Part shown: positions 8,164-16,872 of the stretch, in pieces
Position numbering within the stretch: position 1 is the first letter of the stretch
How the letters are laid out: each line of letters begins with the position of its first letter
Assembly: GCA_019637195.1 (NCBI GenBank)
Contig: JAHBWA010000089.1
Span: 1-35,484, forward strand
Direction of reading: 5' to 3'
DNA: 35,484 bases
Source of the DNA: Labilithrix sp.
GTDB taxonomy: Bacteria > Myxococcota_A > Polyangia > Polyangiales > Polyangiaceae
The notes under the pieces: generated by a model
Told to the model about the DNA's origin: nothing
The model's database searches: none
The model's input: the letters and a program-made list of their open reading frames with translations, nothing else
Position numbers and translations under genes: made by a program

Positions 8164-8459
8164 GGCGGTCTTGGGGGCGCGGTGGGCCGGAGACCCTAGC
8201 ACGCCTTACGCCCGTCCTAGCACGACACTCGCCGCAGAGGCACGCCGCGGGCGAGGCGGCGCCGCGGCCCGTCGCCCGTCCGCGATTCCGCCGCGTGCGC
8301 GGGAGGCAGCTGCGCCGTACCAGGACGACTCGCGCGAGCGAGTCGTGGGGCCGGGGGACGGAGCCCGAGGAACGCTAGCGAGGAACACGAGTTCCGAGAG
8401 GCCGCGACGCGCGGCATCGCTCCGTGCGGTACCGCCGCACGAGCTCCGGCCGCTCGGTG
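8164..8459. other. Intergenic region with a hairpin and a TAGGGT box
   Basis: No convincing gene. ACGACTCG (8325-8332) and CGAGTCGT (8339-8346) form a perfect 8-bp stem with a 6-base loop, about 115 bases past the stop of the IgGFc-like gene. There is no T tract, so it is at best a weak terminator. Near the deoxyhypusine-synthase-like gene, the minus strand has CGTGCTAGG twice (around 8198 and 8220). The nearer copy contains TAGGGT (8193-8198), a possible -10 for that operon with a leader of about 23 bases. Confidence 0.4.
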
Positions 8460-10274
8460 CTACTTCACGGGAGGTCCCTTCACGTCGTGCAGCGAACGAC
8501 TCCCCTGCCCGGCCGCGTAGCCGTAGCTCGCGTACGCCGCCATTCCCCAGACGTGGAGCGAGAACGGGCCTTCGCTGTACGCCTCATGCCGGCCGTTGCT
8601 GCACGTGCCTCCGGGGTGCACGACCGGCGCGTTTCGCTTGGCCAGGTAGACCCACGCGAACTCGTGCGTTCCACTCTTGTCGAGCGGCGCCCAGTCCGTG
8701 AGCTCGCCGGCGCAATCGAGCGTGACGGGCTTGAAGCCGGTCGCCGTTCGCTTTCGGACCACGGTGAGCGTCGTGTCCGGGTAGGTGTAATCCGCAAAGA
8801 AGATGTAGCGATTGAGGAACTGCGCCGACGGGACGACGTTGACGAACTCCGGATCGCCGAGCGCGGCGACGGGGACGGCCGCCAGCCCCGTCATGTGCAT
8901 CGCGGCATGGAACGGGTGCTCGGCGTCTTGCGATCGGACCGACATGAGCTGGTTCGTCGTGAACGTCGCGACCTGGCCGGCCTCGAGCGTCTCGGGAGCC
9001 GATCCTGGGCGGACGGGGTCGTAGGTCAGCTTCGTCCCGTTGGCGGCGCCGACGAGGCGCCACGGCACGGCCTCGCGCGCCGTCGTCGTCCCCACGCCGA
9101 AGTCGTTTCGGGGACGGTACGGCACGAGCGCGTATTCGCTGCCCCACTGCGAGACCGCGGGGGTCTGCTGACCGGTCACGTCGCACGCGATCACGCTTGA
9201 AGGAATGTTCGTGCACTCCGATCCGCCGAAGAGGCCGACCGGCTTGTTCGACTCGATCGGGCTGCCCGAGGGGTCGTCCTTCTGCTTTATCTGGAGGACC
9301 TCACCGGCGCGAAGCCTCCACGTGACCGCGGTGTCTCGAGGGACAGCCTCCACGTCGCGCCCGCTGACGAGGTTGACGTTGGGCCGCATCGTGACCTCGG
9401 TGCCGTCTTCCTTCGCGACGATCTGGAGGAAGAGCCAGCCGAGGTTGTTCACCGTGGGCACATTGTGTCCGGTCGTCCAGGGGTTGACCGCGATGTAGCG
9501 CGTGTCCCATGCCGACGTGGGGAGAAGGAGCGTCGCCGCGGGGAAGACCCCCTTGGCGCCGCCGTAGGGCCAGATCGAGTACGCGCTCACCGGCGCGTCG
9601 GTCGTGAGCAGGAACGCGCGGGTCCGTCCCGTCCCGTGGGCGATCGGATCTTCGGCGAGCGCCGGCGTGACCGCCGACGGGCACGGGACGACGCTTCTGT
9701 TGCCGGTGTTCGCGAGGAAGACGATCCCGACGCGACCGGGGGCGATGGGGCCGACGACCCGCTCGTACTCGACCTCCGAGCCCTTGAGCTCGGCATAGTA
9801 GGTCGCGCTGCCGACGTCGATCGGCTCCCCCCCGAACGTCGCGCCGAGCGTCACGGGGCGATCCCACACGTTGGCGATCGTCGCCGCGAAGCATGACCCC
9901 TGGACGTTCTCGTTGGTCGCGTCGGGCGGCAGGGTCGCGAACGCGCACCCGATCGAGCCCTTCGAGAGCTCGGCGCTCTTGCATGCCTCGACGCATGCGC
10001 CGTCGCCGCAGCCGTAGTCGGGACCGCATACCTTCTCGACGGCTTCGGTGCCGTCGCACTCGACGCGGAGCACGCGCTTCAGATCGCCCGAGCACAGCAG
10101 CTTCGGCTGGCACTCCGGCGTCCCGGCATCGACGTTCGTGCCGAGCTCGGGCGGCTTCGGTGGCTCGTCGAAGTCCGCGCGGCGGCTGCCGCAGGCCCCG
10201 CTGGCGAAGACCGCCGCGGAGAGCAGCACGCCGCCGACGACGACGCGACCGAGGGCGTGCACGTTCGGCCTCAT
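8460..10274 (-). CDS. Surface lipoprotein with IgGFc-binding-like domain
   Basis: A 604-residue protein with an N-terminal hydrophobic signal ending SGAC, so probably a lipoprotein. A short Pro/Asp linker is followed by a small Cys-rich module (about 55-100: CQPKLLC, CDGTEAVEKVC, CGDGAC) and then a large all-beta region. Patterns such as YYAELKGSEVEYERVVGP, VSAYSIWPYGG, KPVGLFGGSEC and FHAAMHMTGLAA resemble the IgGFc-binding-protein domain family common in myxobacterial exported proteins. In animals this domain occurs in a mucin-like protein; in bacteria the ligand is unknown, but adhesion is a fair guess. The ATG overlaps the RCC1 gene stop (ATGA). It is the last gene of the lipoprotein series. 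Confidence 0.8.
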   Translation of the reverse strand: MRPNVHALGRVVVGGVLLSAAVFASGACGSRRADFDEPPKPPELGTNVDAGTPECQPKLLCSGDLKRVLRVECDGTEAVEKVCGPDYGCGDGACVEACKSAELSKGSIGCAFATLPPDATNENVQGSCFAATIANVWDRPVTLGATFGGEPIDVGSATYYAELKGSEVEYERVVGPIAPGRVGIVFLANTGNRSVVPCPSAVTPALAEDPIAHGTGRTRAFLLTTDAPVSAYSIWPYGGAKGVFPAATLLLPTSAWDTRYIAVNPWTTGHNVPTVNNLGWLFLQIVAKEDGTEVTMRPNVNLVSGRDVEAVPRDTAVTWRLRAGEVLQIKQKDDPSGSPIESNKPVGLFGGSECTNIPSSVIACDVTGQQTPAVSQWGSEYALVPYRPRNDFGVGTTTAREAVPWRLVGAANGTKLTYDPVRPGSAPETLEAGQVATFTTNQLMSVRSQDAEHPFHAAMHMTGLAAVPVAALGDPEFVNVVPSAQFLNRYIFFADYTYPDTTLTVVRKRTATGFKPVTLDCAGELTDWAPLDKSGTHEFAWVYLAKRNAPVVHPGGTCSNGRHEAYSEGPFSLHVWGMAAYASYGYAAGQGSRSLHDVKGPPVK

Positions 10275-11665
10275 TCGAAGACGACCCCCACCGGATCGGG
10301 GTGAGGTGTCACCGTCGAGTCGAACGTGCCCTGTCCGCGTTCACCGTAGATGTTGCCCCCCCAGCAGTAGACCTCTCCAGTCACGAGGAGCGCGCAGGTC
10401 GCGCTGGTGCTGGCCGCGACCTGAACGGCGTACCCTTGGAGCGCGACGCGACGGAACGTGGCGCTGCTCGCCACGTTGGCCGGAGCTCCGATCTGGCCGG
10501 CGTTGTTGGCGCCGGAGCATGCGACCGTTCCGTCCGTCAGTCGGACGCACGTGTGCGCCGCGGACACTGCGACCTGCTGAGCGAAGACGTCCTCGCCGGC
10601 CTCGACGATGGTCTCGGCGGGATAGCGCTCGTCGTCCGGGAGGCCGGTTCCCAGCTGGCCCACGTCGTTCTTGCCCCAGCAAGAGAGGCGCCCCCGCGCG
10701 ACGACACACGTGACGGCGTCCGACGCCTGGCGACCGTGCGAGCTCACGCTCGTTGTGTCCGTCGGGGTCGGGTGCGCGGTCGGCAGCGTGAAGCTCAGCG
10801 AGGTCGGACGGCCGGCCGTCGCGCCCCAGCTGACGAGTTGCCCGTCCTTCGTGAGTCCGAAGGCGGTCTTGTGGCCGAGCGAGATGCGCGTGAGCTCGAA
10901 GCCTTCCCGCTCGGCGAGGGCTGGGCCTTGCCACACGTTCACGCCGGTCGTCGCGGCGTCGGGGCGCGCGAGCAATCGGTTGGTGTTCGAGCCCCAGCAG
11001 TAGAGGTCTCCACCATCCGACGCGACGGCGCAGCCGTTGGTCGGGCCCAGGGCGACGTGCGCGACAGGGACGGAGACCGCGATGTCCGTGGGCGTGGGAT
11101 GCTCGAAGGAGTCACGCGTCACCGCGGGAGCGGTCAGGCCGAGCTGCGCGTTGGAGTTGTCGCCCCAGCACTGCACGCGTTCGTCGGCGAGCCGCGCGCA
11201 GACGGCCGACGAGCCGGAGTTGCCCGTGCCGGCGGTCGACGCGATCTCCGTGGCATCGTCGATCCCAACGACCGGGGCTGGACGCGCCGACGCGGCGCCG
11301 GCGCCGGCGCCGCGGCCGAGGGTGCCCAGGTAGTTGCGGCCCCAGCACTGGATCGTCCCGTCGGACATCCGCGCGCAGAAGGAGTTCGCGGAGCCTGCGA
11401 GCTGCGTCGCGCACGGGGTCGTCGCGCACACGACCGGCATGTCGGAGAGATCGACGTCGGGCATCGGCGGCTCGGCGTCCGGCCCCGCGTCGACGAGCAC
11501 GGCACCGCTCTCCTCGGGCGGTGAGGCCTCCGGCCGTCGCCCCGCGGCGTCGTCGTCTCCTTCGCCGAGCGTCGCGCGGGGCTCTGCGTCTCCGCACGCG
11601 ACGAGACACGCCACGGCGACGGACGTCGCGGCTACACCGAGAACGAGCACGCGATTGCGATTCAT
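10271..11665 (-). CDS. Lipoprotein with RCC1-type beta-propeller
   Basis: A 464-residue protein. The signal peptide ends in the lipobox LVAC (Cys near residue 24), followed by an acidic, Pro-rich tether. From about residue 80 on, blades repeat with the pattern CAxxxDGxxxCWGxNxxGQLG, for example IQCWGRNYLGTLG, VQCWGDNSNAQLG, LSCWGKNDVGQLG and VYCWGGNIYGERG. This is the RCC1 / BLIP-II repeat, about seven blades. RCC1-like propellers are protein-binding platforms; in myxobacteria many are lipidated and of unknown ligand. Paired cysteines across blades suggest disulfides outside the cytoplasm. Its stop overlaps the next start, and it is 18 bases after the preceding propeller gene. Confidence 0.88.
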   Translation of the reverse strand: MNRNRVLVLGVAATSVAVACLVACGDAEPRATLGEGDDDAAGRRPEASPPEESGAVLVDAGPDAEPPMPDVDLSDMPVVCATTPCATQLAGSANSFCARMSDGTIQCWGRNYLGTLGRGAGAGAASARPAPVVGIDDATEIASTAGTGNSGSSAVCARLADERVQCWGDNSNAQLGLTAPAVTRDSFEHPTPTDIAVSVPVAHVALGPTNGCAVASDGGDLYCWGSNTNRLLARPDAATTGVNVWQGPALAEREGFELTRISLGHKTAFGLTKDGQLVSWGATAGRPTSLSFTLPTAHPTPTDTTSVSSHGRQASDAVTCVVARGRLSCWGKNDVGQLGTGLPDDERYPAETIVEAGEDVFAQQVAVSAAHTCVRLTDGTVACSGANNAGQIGAPANVASSATFRRVALQGYAVQVAASTSATCALLVTGEVYCWGGNIYGERGQGTFDSTVTPHPDPVGVVFE

Positions 11666-11683
11666 TGCCGATCTTCCTCGTGC

Positions 11684-12958
11684 CTACTGCGTGACCTTGT
11701 GCAGCGCGATGCCTGCACCTACAGCCCAGATGTCGTCGGGCCCCGAGCCCCAGATGGCATGGATCGCCTTCTGGACCGGGCGGCCGTCGAGAGAGACCGC
11801 GGCGAGGCGCCAGGTCTGACCATTCCAGCGACGGAGGCGGCCGAACTGTCCAGCGAGCCAGATCTCGCTCGGAGAGGCGGCCCACGCCGCGGTGAGCCCG
11901 TTCGGCGTGATCGGTCCCGTCGCGAACGACATCCGGGTCCACGTGAACGGCGCACCCGCGTCATCGCTGACGCCGACGTGGAGGTAACTGGTGACGTTGA
12001 CGTCGCTCGTGAAGCCGACGAGGTAGGCTTGCGCCGGCGATACGGAGAAGCCGAACGTGTCGTTCTTCGTCTCCGAGAAAGGCGTGTGCGCCGGCTGATC
12101 CGCTCTCCAGATCGTGCCGCCGTCGCCGGTCGGCACACGATGAGCGACCTTTCCTTGGATCGTCGTGGGGGAGACGCGAACACGGCCCGAGACCCAGATG
12201 TCGTCCTCGCTCGTCCCCCAGACACGGTCGAAGTGGGCAGGGAGCTCGAGCGAGAGCGGATCGACGGTGAAGCCGGAGCCGCCGCCCGTCGCGGGGCCGG
12301 CGTAGTGCAGGAGGTAGCTCGGGTCGGTGTTCTCGACACGGTGAGGCACCGACGCGACCGCGTAGACGTCGGTCGCGCTGGTGCCCCAGATCGAGCGGAT
12401 GGTCACGTCGGTCGTCACCTTCGTCCAGGTGATCGAGCTCGGGTTCGGACCCGTTCCGTGCAAGAGGACGCCCGGTTCGATGGTGTTCCCGCTCGGCGTC
12501 GCTCCTCCGCCCGCCCAGAGATCCGTCGGTCCACTCCCCCAGATCGTGTGGAGCGGGACTCCCGCGGAGTGGCTCTGCACCCACGCCGTGCCGTTCGAGC
12601 GGAGGATGTTGCCTTCGTCGCTGACCGTCCAGACGGTGCCCTGCCCGTCTCCCCACAGAGCACGGAGCGTCTGATCGTCCGGCACGACGACGTGACACCA
12701 ACCTTCGTCCGTGCACCTCTTACCGGTGCCGGAGTCCTCGACGTCTGCGTCGAGGTCATCGCCGATCCCACTGTCGACCGAGCCAGCGTCCGCGAGCTCG
12801 GATGAGGAGGCGTCCTCCCCGGGGGTGGGCGCCGGCGCAGCGGCGTCTTCGTCCTCCGAATCGATCACGCCGATCACGCTGCGGTCACTGCAGGCGACAG
12901 CGCCGATCCCGATCGATGCCGCCACCGCGGCGAGTCGCAGATGCCACCTGGCGCTCAT
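11684..12958 (-). CDS. Lipoprotein with 'IWGSGPDDIWAVG' beta-propeller repeats (distal copy)
   Basis: A 424-residue protein. The signal peptide ends in AVAC (Cys about 23). An Asp/Ser/Ala-rich linker (about 30-78) follows, then a CTDEGWC mini-loop and propeller-like repeats marked by LRALWGDGQGTVWTVSDEG, LHTIWGSGPTDLWAGG, IRSIWGTSATDVYAVA, FDRVWGTSEDDIWVSG and IHAIWGSGPDDIWAVG. The repeat is common in myxobacterial secreted proteins and is predicted to form a beta-propeller; no enzymatic role is known. Its ATG overlaps the stop of a second protein of the same architecture, so the two look like tandem paralogs that diverged. Likely displayed on the outer membrane. Confidence 0.85.
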   Translation of the reverse strand: MSARWHLRLAAVAASIGIGAVACSDRSVIGVIDSEDEDAAAPAPTPGEDASSSELADAGSVDSGIGDDLDADVEDSGTGKRCTDEGWCHVVVPDDQTLRALWGDGQGTVWTVSDEGNILRSNGTAWVQSHSAGVPLHTIWGSGPTDLWAGGGATPSGNTIEPGVLLHGTGPNPSSITWTKVTTDVTIRSIWGTSATDVYAVASVPHRVENTDPSYLLHYAGPATGGGSGFTVDPLSLELPAHFDRVWGTSEDDIWVSGRVRVSPTTIQGKVAHRVPTGDGGTIWRADQPAHTPFSETKNDTFGFSVSPAQAYLVGFTSDVNVTSYLHVGVSDDAGAPFTWTRMSFATGPITPNGLTAAWAASPSEIWLAGQFGRLRRWNGQTWRLAAVSLDGRPVQKAIHAIWGSGPDDIWAVGAGIALHKVTQ

Positions 12959-14187
12959 TTACCATCTCCCTGCGTCCCGGGCTGCGGCCCGGAGTAGCGT
13001 AGGACGACGCCGTCGCCGACAGCCCACACGTCCGCGGGGCCGCTGCCCCAGACGGCGTACAGGTGGCGCTGGTCGGACTTCGGCATCGCCGCCTTCGACG
13101 GCTTCCACTCCGCGCCGTCGTAGTGGAGGATCGTTCCGTTCTCGCCGACGGCCCACACGTCGTCGATCGCCGCGGCCCAGACACCACGGAGGTTCTGGCT
13201 CGTCGGAGAATCGACGATCTCCCAGGTCGCGCCGCCGGTGTAGTGCCGGATCGTTCCACTGTTGCCGACGGCCCACACGTCGTTCGGGCCGGTGCCGCAG
13301 ATGGAGTTGAGGACGGCGAAGGTCGCCGTATCCACCTCGGTCCACGTCGGCATGCCACCATCCGCGGGCGCGCCGCTCGTGTGGCTCGCGAACGAGGTGG
13401 TCGTCCCCTTGGAGCCGACCATCCAGACGTCGTTCGCGCCGGCGCCCCAGATGCCGTAGACGGCGTTGTTGTCGCCGAAACCGTTGAGAGGCGCCCACGC
13501 CACGCCGCCGTCTCCCGGGCGCGTCCGCCAGCTCGTCTCGAGCTGCCCGGCTTTGCTCATCCGGTGTCGCCCGCTGATCCACACGTCGCCGGGCCCCGCC
13601 GCCCACACCGCGAAGAGCGGACCGACCGTGGCTGGACCCAGGGCGTTTTCGAAGACCGGAGTCTCGCGAACGAACGTGGCCGTGCCGTTCGAGAACCCCG
13701 TCGAGCGGTAGATGAGGCTCGCCGTGGAGACCACCCAGATGTCGTTCGGCCCCGTCCCGTAGACCGACTGGAGCGAGTAGTTCGTCTCGATCGACGTCGA
13801 CGTCCAGGTCGTTCCGTCCCAGTGGATCACGCTCCCGGTCGCACCGACGGCCCAGACGTCGTTCGGGCCGCTGCCCCAGACGCTCGAGAGCCCGAGCCCG
13901 GACGGCTGGCCCGTCGCCACGGGGATCCACACGGGATCGGCGCAGCCGTCTTCGGACGCCTCGCAAGGATCCACCTCGGCATCGACGGCTGCGGCGCTAC
14001 CATCTCCGACCGTGCCGGCGTCATGGCCAGCCTCTTCGCCGGCGCTCGCGTCGACGGACGGCGAAGCCTCGTCGTCGCTCGAGTCCGCTTCTGCGCAGTT
14101 CGCGATGAACGCTCCGAGCCCGAGCAGCCCGACGAGCGCCATGCTGGAGGCGGCGCGATGCGCCCCCTGTTCGCGGACGCGCTTCAC
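12955..14187 (-). CDS. Probable lipoprotein with 'VWGSGPNDVWAVG' beta-propeller repeats (proximal copy)
   Basis: A 410-residue protein from a GTG (14185-14187) that overlaps the preceding stop (GTGA). The long in-frame extension upstream is Arg-rich shadow. A hydrophobic signal ends in IANC; Asn just before the Cys is unusual for a lipobox, so lipidation is likely but not sure. An Asp/Ala-rich tether and a small Cys pair (CEASEDGC) precede repeats LSSVWGSGPNDVWAVG, LQSVYGTGPNDIWVVS, VYGIWGAGANDVWMVG, LNSICGTGPNDVWAVG, LRGVWAAAIDDVWAVG and LYAVWGSGPADVWAVG. It matches the next gene downstream in plan. No ligand or activity can be named. Confidence 0.85.
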   Translation of the reverse strand: MKRVREQGAHRAASSMALVGLLGLGAFIANCAEADSSDDEASPSVDASAGEEAGHDAGTVGDGSAAAVDAEVDPCEASEDGCADPVWIPVATGQPSGLGLSSVWGSGPNDVWAVGATGSVIHWDGTTWTSTSIETNYSLQSVYGTGPNDIWVVSTASLIYRSTGFSNGTATFVRETPVFENALGPATVGPLFAVWAAGPGDVWISGRHRMSKAGQLETSWRTRPGDGGVAWAPLNGFGDNNAVYGIWGAGANDVWMVGSKGTTTSFASHTSGAPADGGMPTWTEVDTATFAVLNSICGTGPNDVWAVGNSGTIRHYTGGATWEIVDSPTSQNLRGVWAAAIDDVWAVGENGTILHYDGAEWKPSKAAMPKSDQRHLYAVWGSGPADVWAVGDGVVLRYSGPQPGTQGDGK

Positions 14188-15377
14188 TTCGTCACTACTC
14201 CGGCGTCGCTCTCGCACTCGACCGTCGCGCACGCGCCGTCGATGCAAGGCTGGCCTGGAGCGCATCGATTCCCGCACGCCCCGCAGTGACGCGGGTTGAG
14301 CGACAGGTTCGTCTCGCACCCGTTCGTCATGTCGCCGTCGCAGTCCCCCCAGCCGGGGGCACACTCCGTGACGCAGAATCCGTTCTCGCAGCCGGTCGCG
14401 GTGTTGGCGCCGCCTGCGCAGCGGTTTCCGCAGGCCCCGCAATGGTTGGTGTCCGTGAGGAGATTGGCGCAGGTGCTCCCGCCACAGAAGGTCTCGTGCG
14501 GATCGCACGCGCACACCGGGACGTTTCCCTTGTCCGCGCGGATCATGCAGCGCTGCCCGGGAGCGCATCGGTTCCCGCACGCACCGCAGTTGTTCACGTC
14601 GGTGGTGATGACGATCTCACAACCGTCGGAGAGGTCATCGTTGCAGTCCGCCGTCGGCGCGGTGCATTCGAAGTGCCCGCACTCGGCGTTCTTGCAGACC
14701 TGCACCATGTTGCGCGGCGCCTGCCTGGGCGGGCAGGCGTTCGAGCACGCGCCGCAGTGCCTCAAGGTACTGTTCAGATCGACGCACTCCGTTCCGCACC
14801 AGACCTTCGGCGGCAAGCACTCCGAGGCGCACACTCCGGACGTGCACGCGCGCGTGCCGTTGGCGAGCGTGGGGCATACGATTCCGCAGCCCCCGCAGTT
14901 GTCGAGATCCCTGTTCGAGTCGCTCTCGCACCCGTCATCGCCGATTCCGTTGCAGTCCTGGGAGCCGGCGGGACACGTCAGCTCGCACTTGCCGTCGATG
15001 CATCGCTCGAGCAGGCCGAGCCCCGGGTACGTAGGGCACGCCTGCCCGCACCCGCCGCAGTTGGCGTCGTCCGTGAGGAGGTTGGTCTCGCACAGGTACG
15101 AGGTTCCCCCGCCGGCCTTGGGACACGTGTCGAAGGGGAACGGGCATTCCGTCGCGGCGCACATCTGGACATCGGGCGACGGGAGGGCGCTCGCTCCGTC
15201 GGCGCTCGCGTCCTCGGTGGGGGCGGTGAAGTTGGGTGGCGGCGGCGTGCATGAACCGTCGTCACACGCGTCGCCGACGATGATCATCGTGTTGCCGTTC
15301 GCGGAGCACGCAACGACGAGGGCGAGCGCGGGGGTGAGCACCAGGGCCACGCGCAGGTATCGATTTTTCAAAGTCAT
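14184..15377 (-). CDS. Lipoprotein of six CGxCGxxC cysteine modules
   Basis: A 397-residue protein. The signal peptide ends in the lipobox VVAC. After a short linker there are six related modules, each about 40-60 residues, centred on NCGGCGQAC, NCGGCGIVC, HCGACSNAC, NCGACGNRC, HCGACGNRC and HCGACGNRC. Each is preceded or followed by DGCE- or CxNGxC-type loops. The pattern resembles the Stig1-like cysteine modules widespread in myxobacterial exported proteins. The even cysteine content suggests a disulfide-stapled rod or stalk. ATG 15375-15377 was chosen because the signal peptide starts there. Its stop overlaps the next start (GTGA). First lipoprotein gene after the ECF/anti-sigma pair. Confidence 0.85.
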   Translation of the reverse strand: MTLKNRYLRVALVLTPALALVVACSANGNTMIIVGDACDDGSCTPPPPNFTAPTEDASADGASALPSPDVQMCAATECPFPFDTCPKAGGGTSYLCETNLLTDDANCGGCGQACPTYPGLGLLERCIDGKCELTCPAGSQDCNGIGDDGCESDSNRDLDNCGGCGIVCPTLANGTRACTSGVCASECLPPKVWCGTECVDLNSTLRHCGACSNACPPRQAPRNMVQVCKNAECGHFECTAPTADCNDDLSDGCEIVITTDVNNCGACGNRCAPGQRCMIRADKGNVPVCACDPHETFCGGSTCANLLTDTNHCGACGNRCAGGANTATGCENGFCVTECAPGWGDCDGDMTNGCETNLSLNPRHCGACGNRCAPGQPCIDGACATVECESDAGVVTK

Positions 15378-15426
15378 GTGCGGTCGAACTCCGAGCTGAC
15401 GGCTGGCAAGAATGCGGCGGCCGGCC

Positions 15427-16209
15427 TCAGCGGCCCACGCAGGAATCGTCGATGCGGCGCGTGAGCGCGTCGGGGGCGCGGCCGGCGAGGAAGCTACGCG
15501 CGCGTGCCTTCGCGTCGTCGACGCGGCCGAGAGCGCAGAGCGCGAGGATCCGCTGGACGTCGCGCTCACCTGCGAGCGCACCTCGCGGGAACCGCGCCGC
15601 GTGCTCCTCGAGCAGATCGAGCGCGCGCGTCTTGTCGGCGGCGCGCATGGCGCCTCGGAGCAGACGCGTCTCTTCCTCGAGCGTGTCGACGGGCGCCGCC
15701 GTGTCGGTGGGCTCGGCGATCCGAGCAGGCGCCGCTCTGTCGGGGACGGCGGCAGCCCGGCGGGCCGGCGGGCTCGGGGCGGTCGTCGCGACGCGATTGC
15801 CCGTCGATACCGACGGCAGCGAGCTCACGGGGACTGCGGGCGAGGCGGGCACCGACGGGGGCTCGCTCGAAGGGATCGCGTCGTCGAGCTTCGAGCTCGC
15901 CGGGGCGGCGCCGTGGGCGTCCGCGACCGCGAGCAACGAGCTCTCCGTGTGATCGGACGGCGCCGCGCTCATGGCGTCGGTCGTTCGCCCGTCCCCGCTC
16001 CGTCCGTAGAGCAGCCCCACGCCCGCGAGCGCGAGGACCACACACGTCGACGCCATCCACGCCCCTCTCGACGCCCGAGGCGCCACCTCGGGGGCGGCGC
16101 CCGAAGACGCCGCCGCGTGGAGCTTCGTCCAGATGCGCGCACGATCCTCCGGGGTCGGCTGATACCGATCGCGCAGCCTTCGCACGGGCCGTTCTTCGCC
16201 GAGCCTCAC
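15427..16209 (-). CDS. Single-pass membrane protein, anti-sigma-factor-like
   Basis: About 260 residues: a 50-residue N-terminal cytoplasmic part (PTPEDRARIWTKL), one membrane helix (about 52-69), a long Pro/Ser/Ala/Thr linker, and a helical C-terminal domain of TPR character (ETRLLRGAMRA, ALDLLEEHAARFP, LAGERDVQRILALCALG) ending in DSCVGR. This layout is very common next to ECF sigma factors in myxobacteria and is taken here as the membrane regulator of the neighbouring sigma factor. No zinc-type HxxxCxxC anti-sigma motif is present. The GTG at 16207-16209 overlaps the sigma stop and is preceded at five bases by GGAGG, which decides the start over a TTG at 16221. Confidence 0.75.
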   Translation of the reverse strand: MRLGEERPVRRLRDRYQPTPEDRARIWTKLHAAASSGAAPEVAPRASRGAWMASTCVVLALAGVGLLYGRSGDGRTTDAMSAAPSDHTESSLLAVADAHGAAPASSKLDDAIPSSEPPSVPASPAVPVSSLPSVSTGNRVATTAPSPPARRAAAVPDRAAPARIAEPTDTAAPVDTLEEETRLLRGAMRAADKTRALDLLEEHAARFPRGALAGERDVQRILALCALGRVDDAKARARSFLAGRAPDALTRRIDDSCVGR

Positions 16210-16727
16210 CGCAACCTCCAATGATCTTTCGCCTCATGACGAGCGATCCCCTCGGCCAGCTCCTGGCGGGCCGTTCGGAGCCGCGACGCTGCCGTGTTCA
16301 CGTTCATGCCGAGCGTTCGAGCGATCTCGGCGACGGTCATCTCCTCGATGTCGGCCAGGACGAGCACCGCGCGCTTTCCCGGATCGAGGTTGTCGAGGAT
16401 GGCTTCCAGCACGCGCACGCTCTCGTCCAGCTGAACGCGGCCCTCGGGATCGGCGGCCGGCGCCCGGAGCGACTCGAGGCTGTCGGCGTCTTCGCTGTTC
16501 CGGCGTTGCCGGGCGCGGTGGTAGTGCCGCACGATTCGCAGGAGGACGGAGAACAGCCATGCCCGCATGTTCCTGGGCTCCTCGCCCTCGGCGATGCGAA
16601 AGACGCGAAGGAACGTCTCCTGCACGATGTCGTCGACCTCTTCGCGCCTCACCCCGAGCCGCCGCGCGCTGCTGAACACGTAGTCGAAGTGGTCGCGGTA
16701 GAGCTCCCCTAGCCTCTCCAGGGTCAT
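16206..16727 (-). CDS. ECF-type RNA polymerase sigma factor
   Basis: A 173-residue protein. Region 2 runs from LYRDHFDYVF through DDIVQETFLRVFR to RAWLFSVLLRIVRHYHR. Region 4 contains LDPGKRAVLVLADIEEMTVAEIA and the HTH NVNTAASRLRTARQEL. It has no region 3 and no extra C-terminal domain, as usual for ECF factors. It sits first in a coupled pair with the anti-sigma-like gene and heads the lipoprotein series, so it probably controls that series in response to an envelope signal. The ATG at 16725-16727 gives a typical N-terminus; a GTG at 16787 would add 20 residues. No clear Shine-Dalgarno sequence precedes either start. Confidence 0.9.
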   Translation of the reverse strand: MTLERLGELYRDHFDYVFSSARRLGVRREEVDDIVQETFLRVFRIAEGEEPRNMRAWLFSVLLRIVRHYHRARQRRNSEDADSLESLRAPAADPEGRVQLDESVRVLEAILDNLDPGKRAVLVLADIEEMTVAEIARTLGMNVNTAASRLRTARQELAEGIARHEAKDHWRLR

Positions 16728-16872
16728 GGCGTTTGCGTCATCCGCGCCCTCTCCGAAAGCGGCGCGAGCTACGGACGATGCGTGCACACCAGCTAGTTCC
16801 GCGAGCCGGCAGGATTCGTGTAGAAAAGTGAGCGACCGCTCGACGAGCTCTACCGTGGCGCACGCCCTGCCC

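Noticed and set aside
8325..8346. 8-bp-stem hairpin as a terminator of the lipoprotein series
   Set aside because: No T tract and more than 100 bases from the stop; kept only as a hairpin.
14188..14580. N-terminal extension of the proximal propeller gene
   Set aside because: Arg-rich shadow of the Cys-module gene; the GTG overlap at 14187 gives a proper signal peptide.
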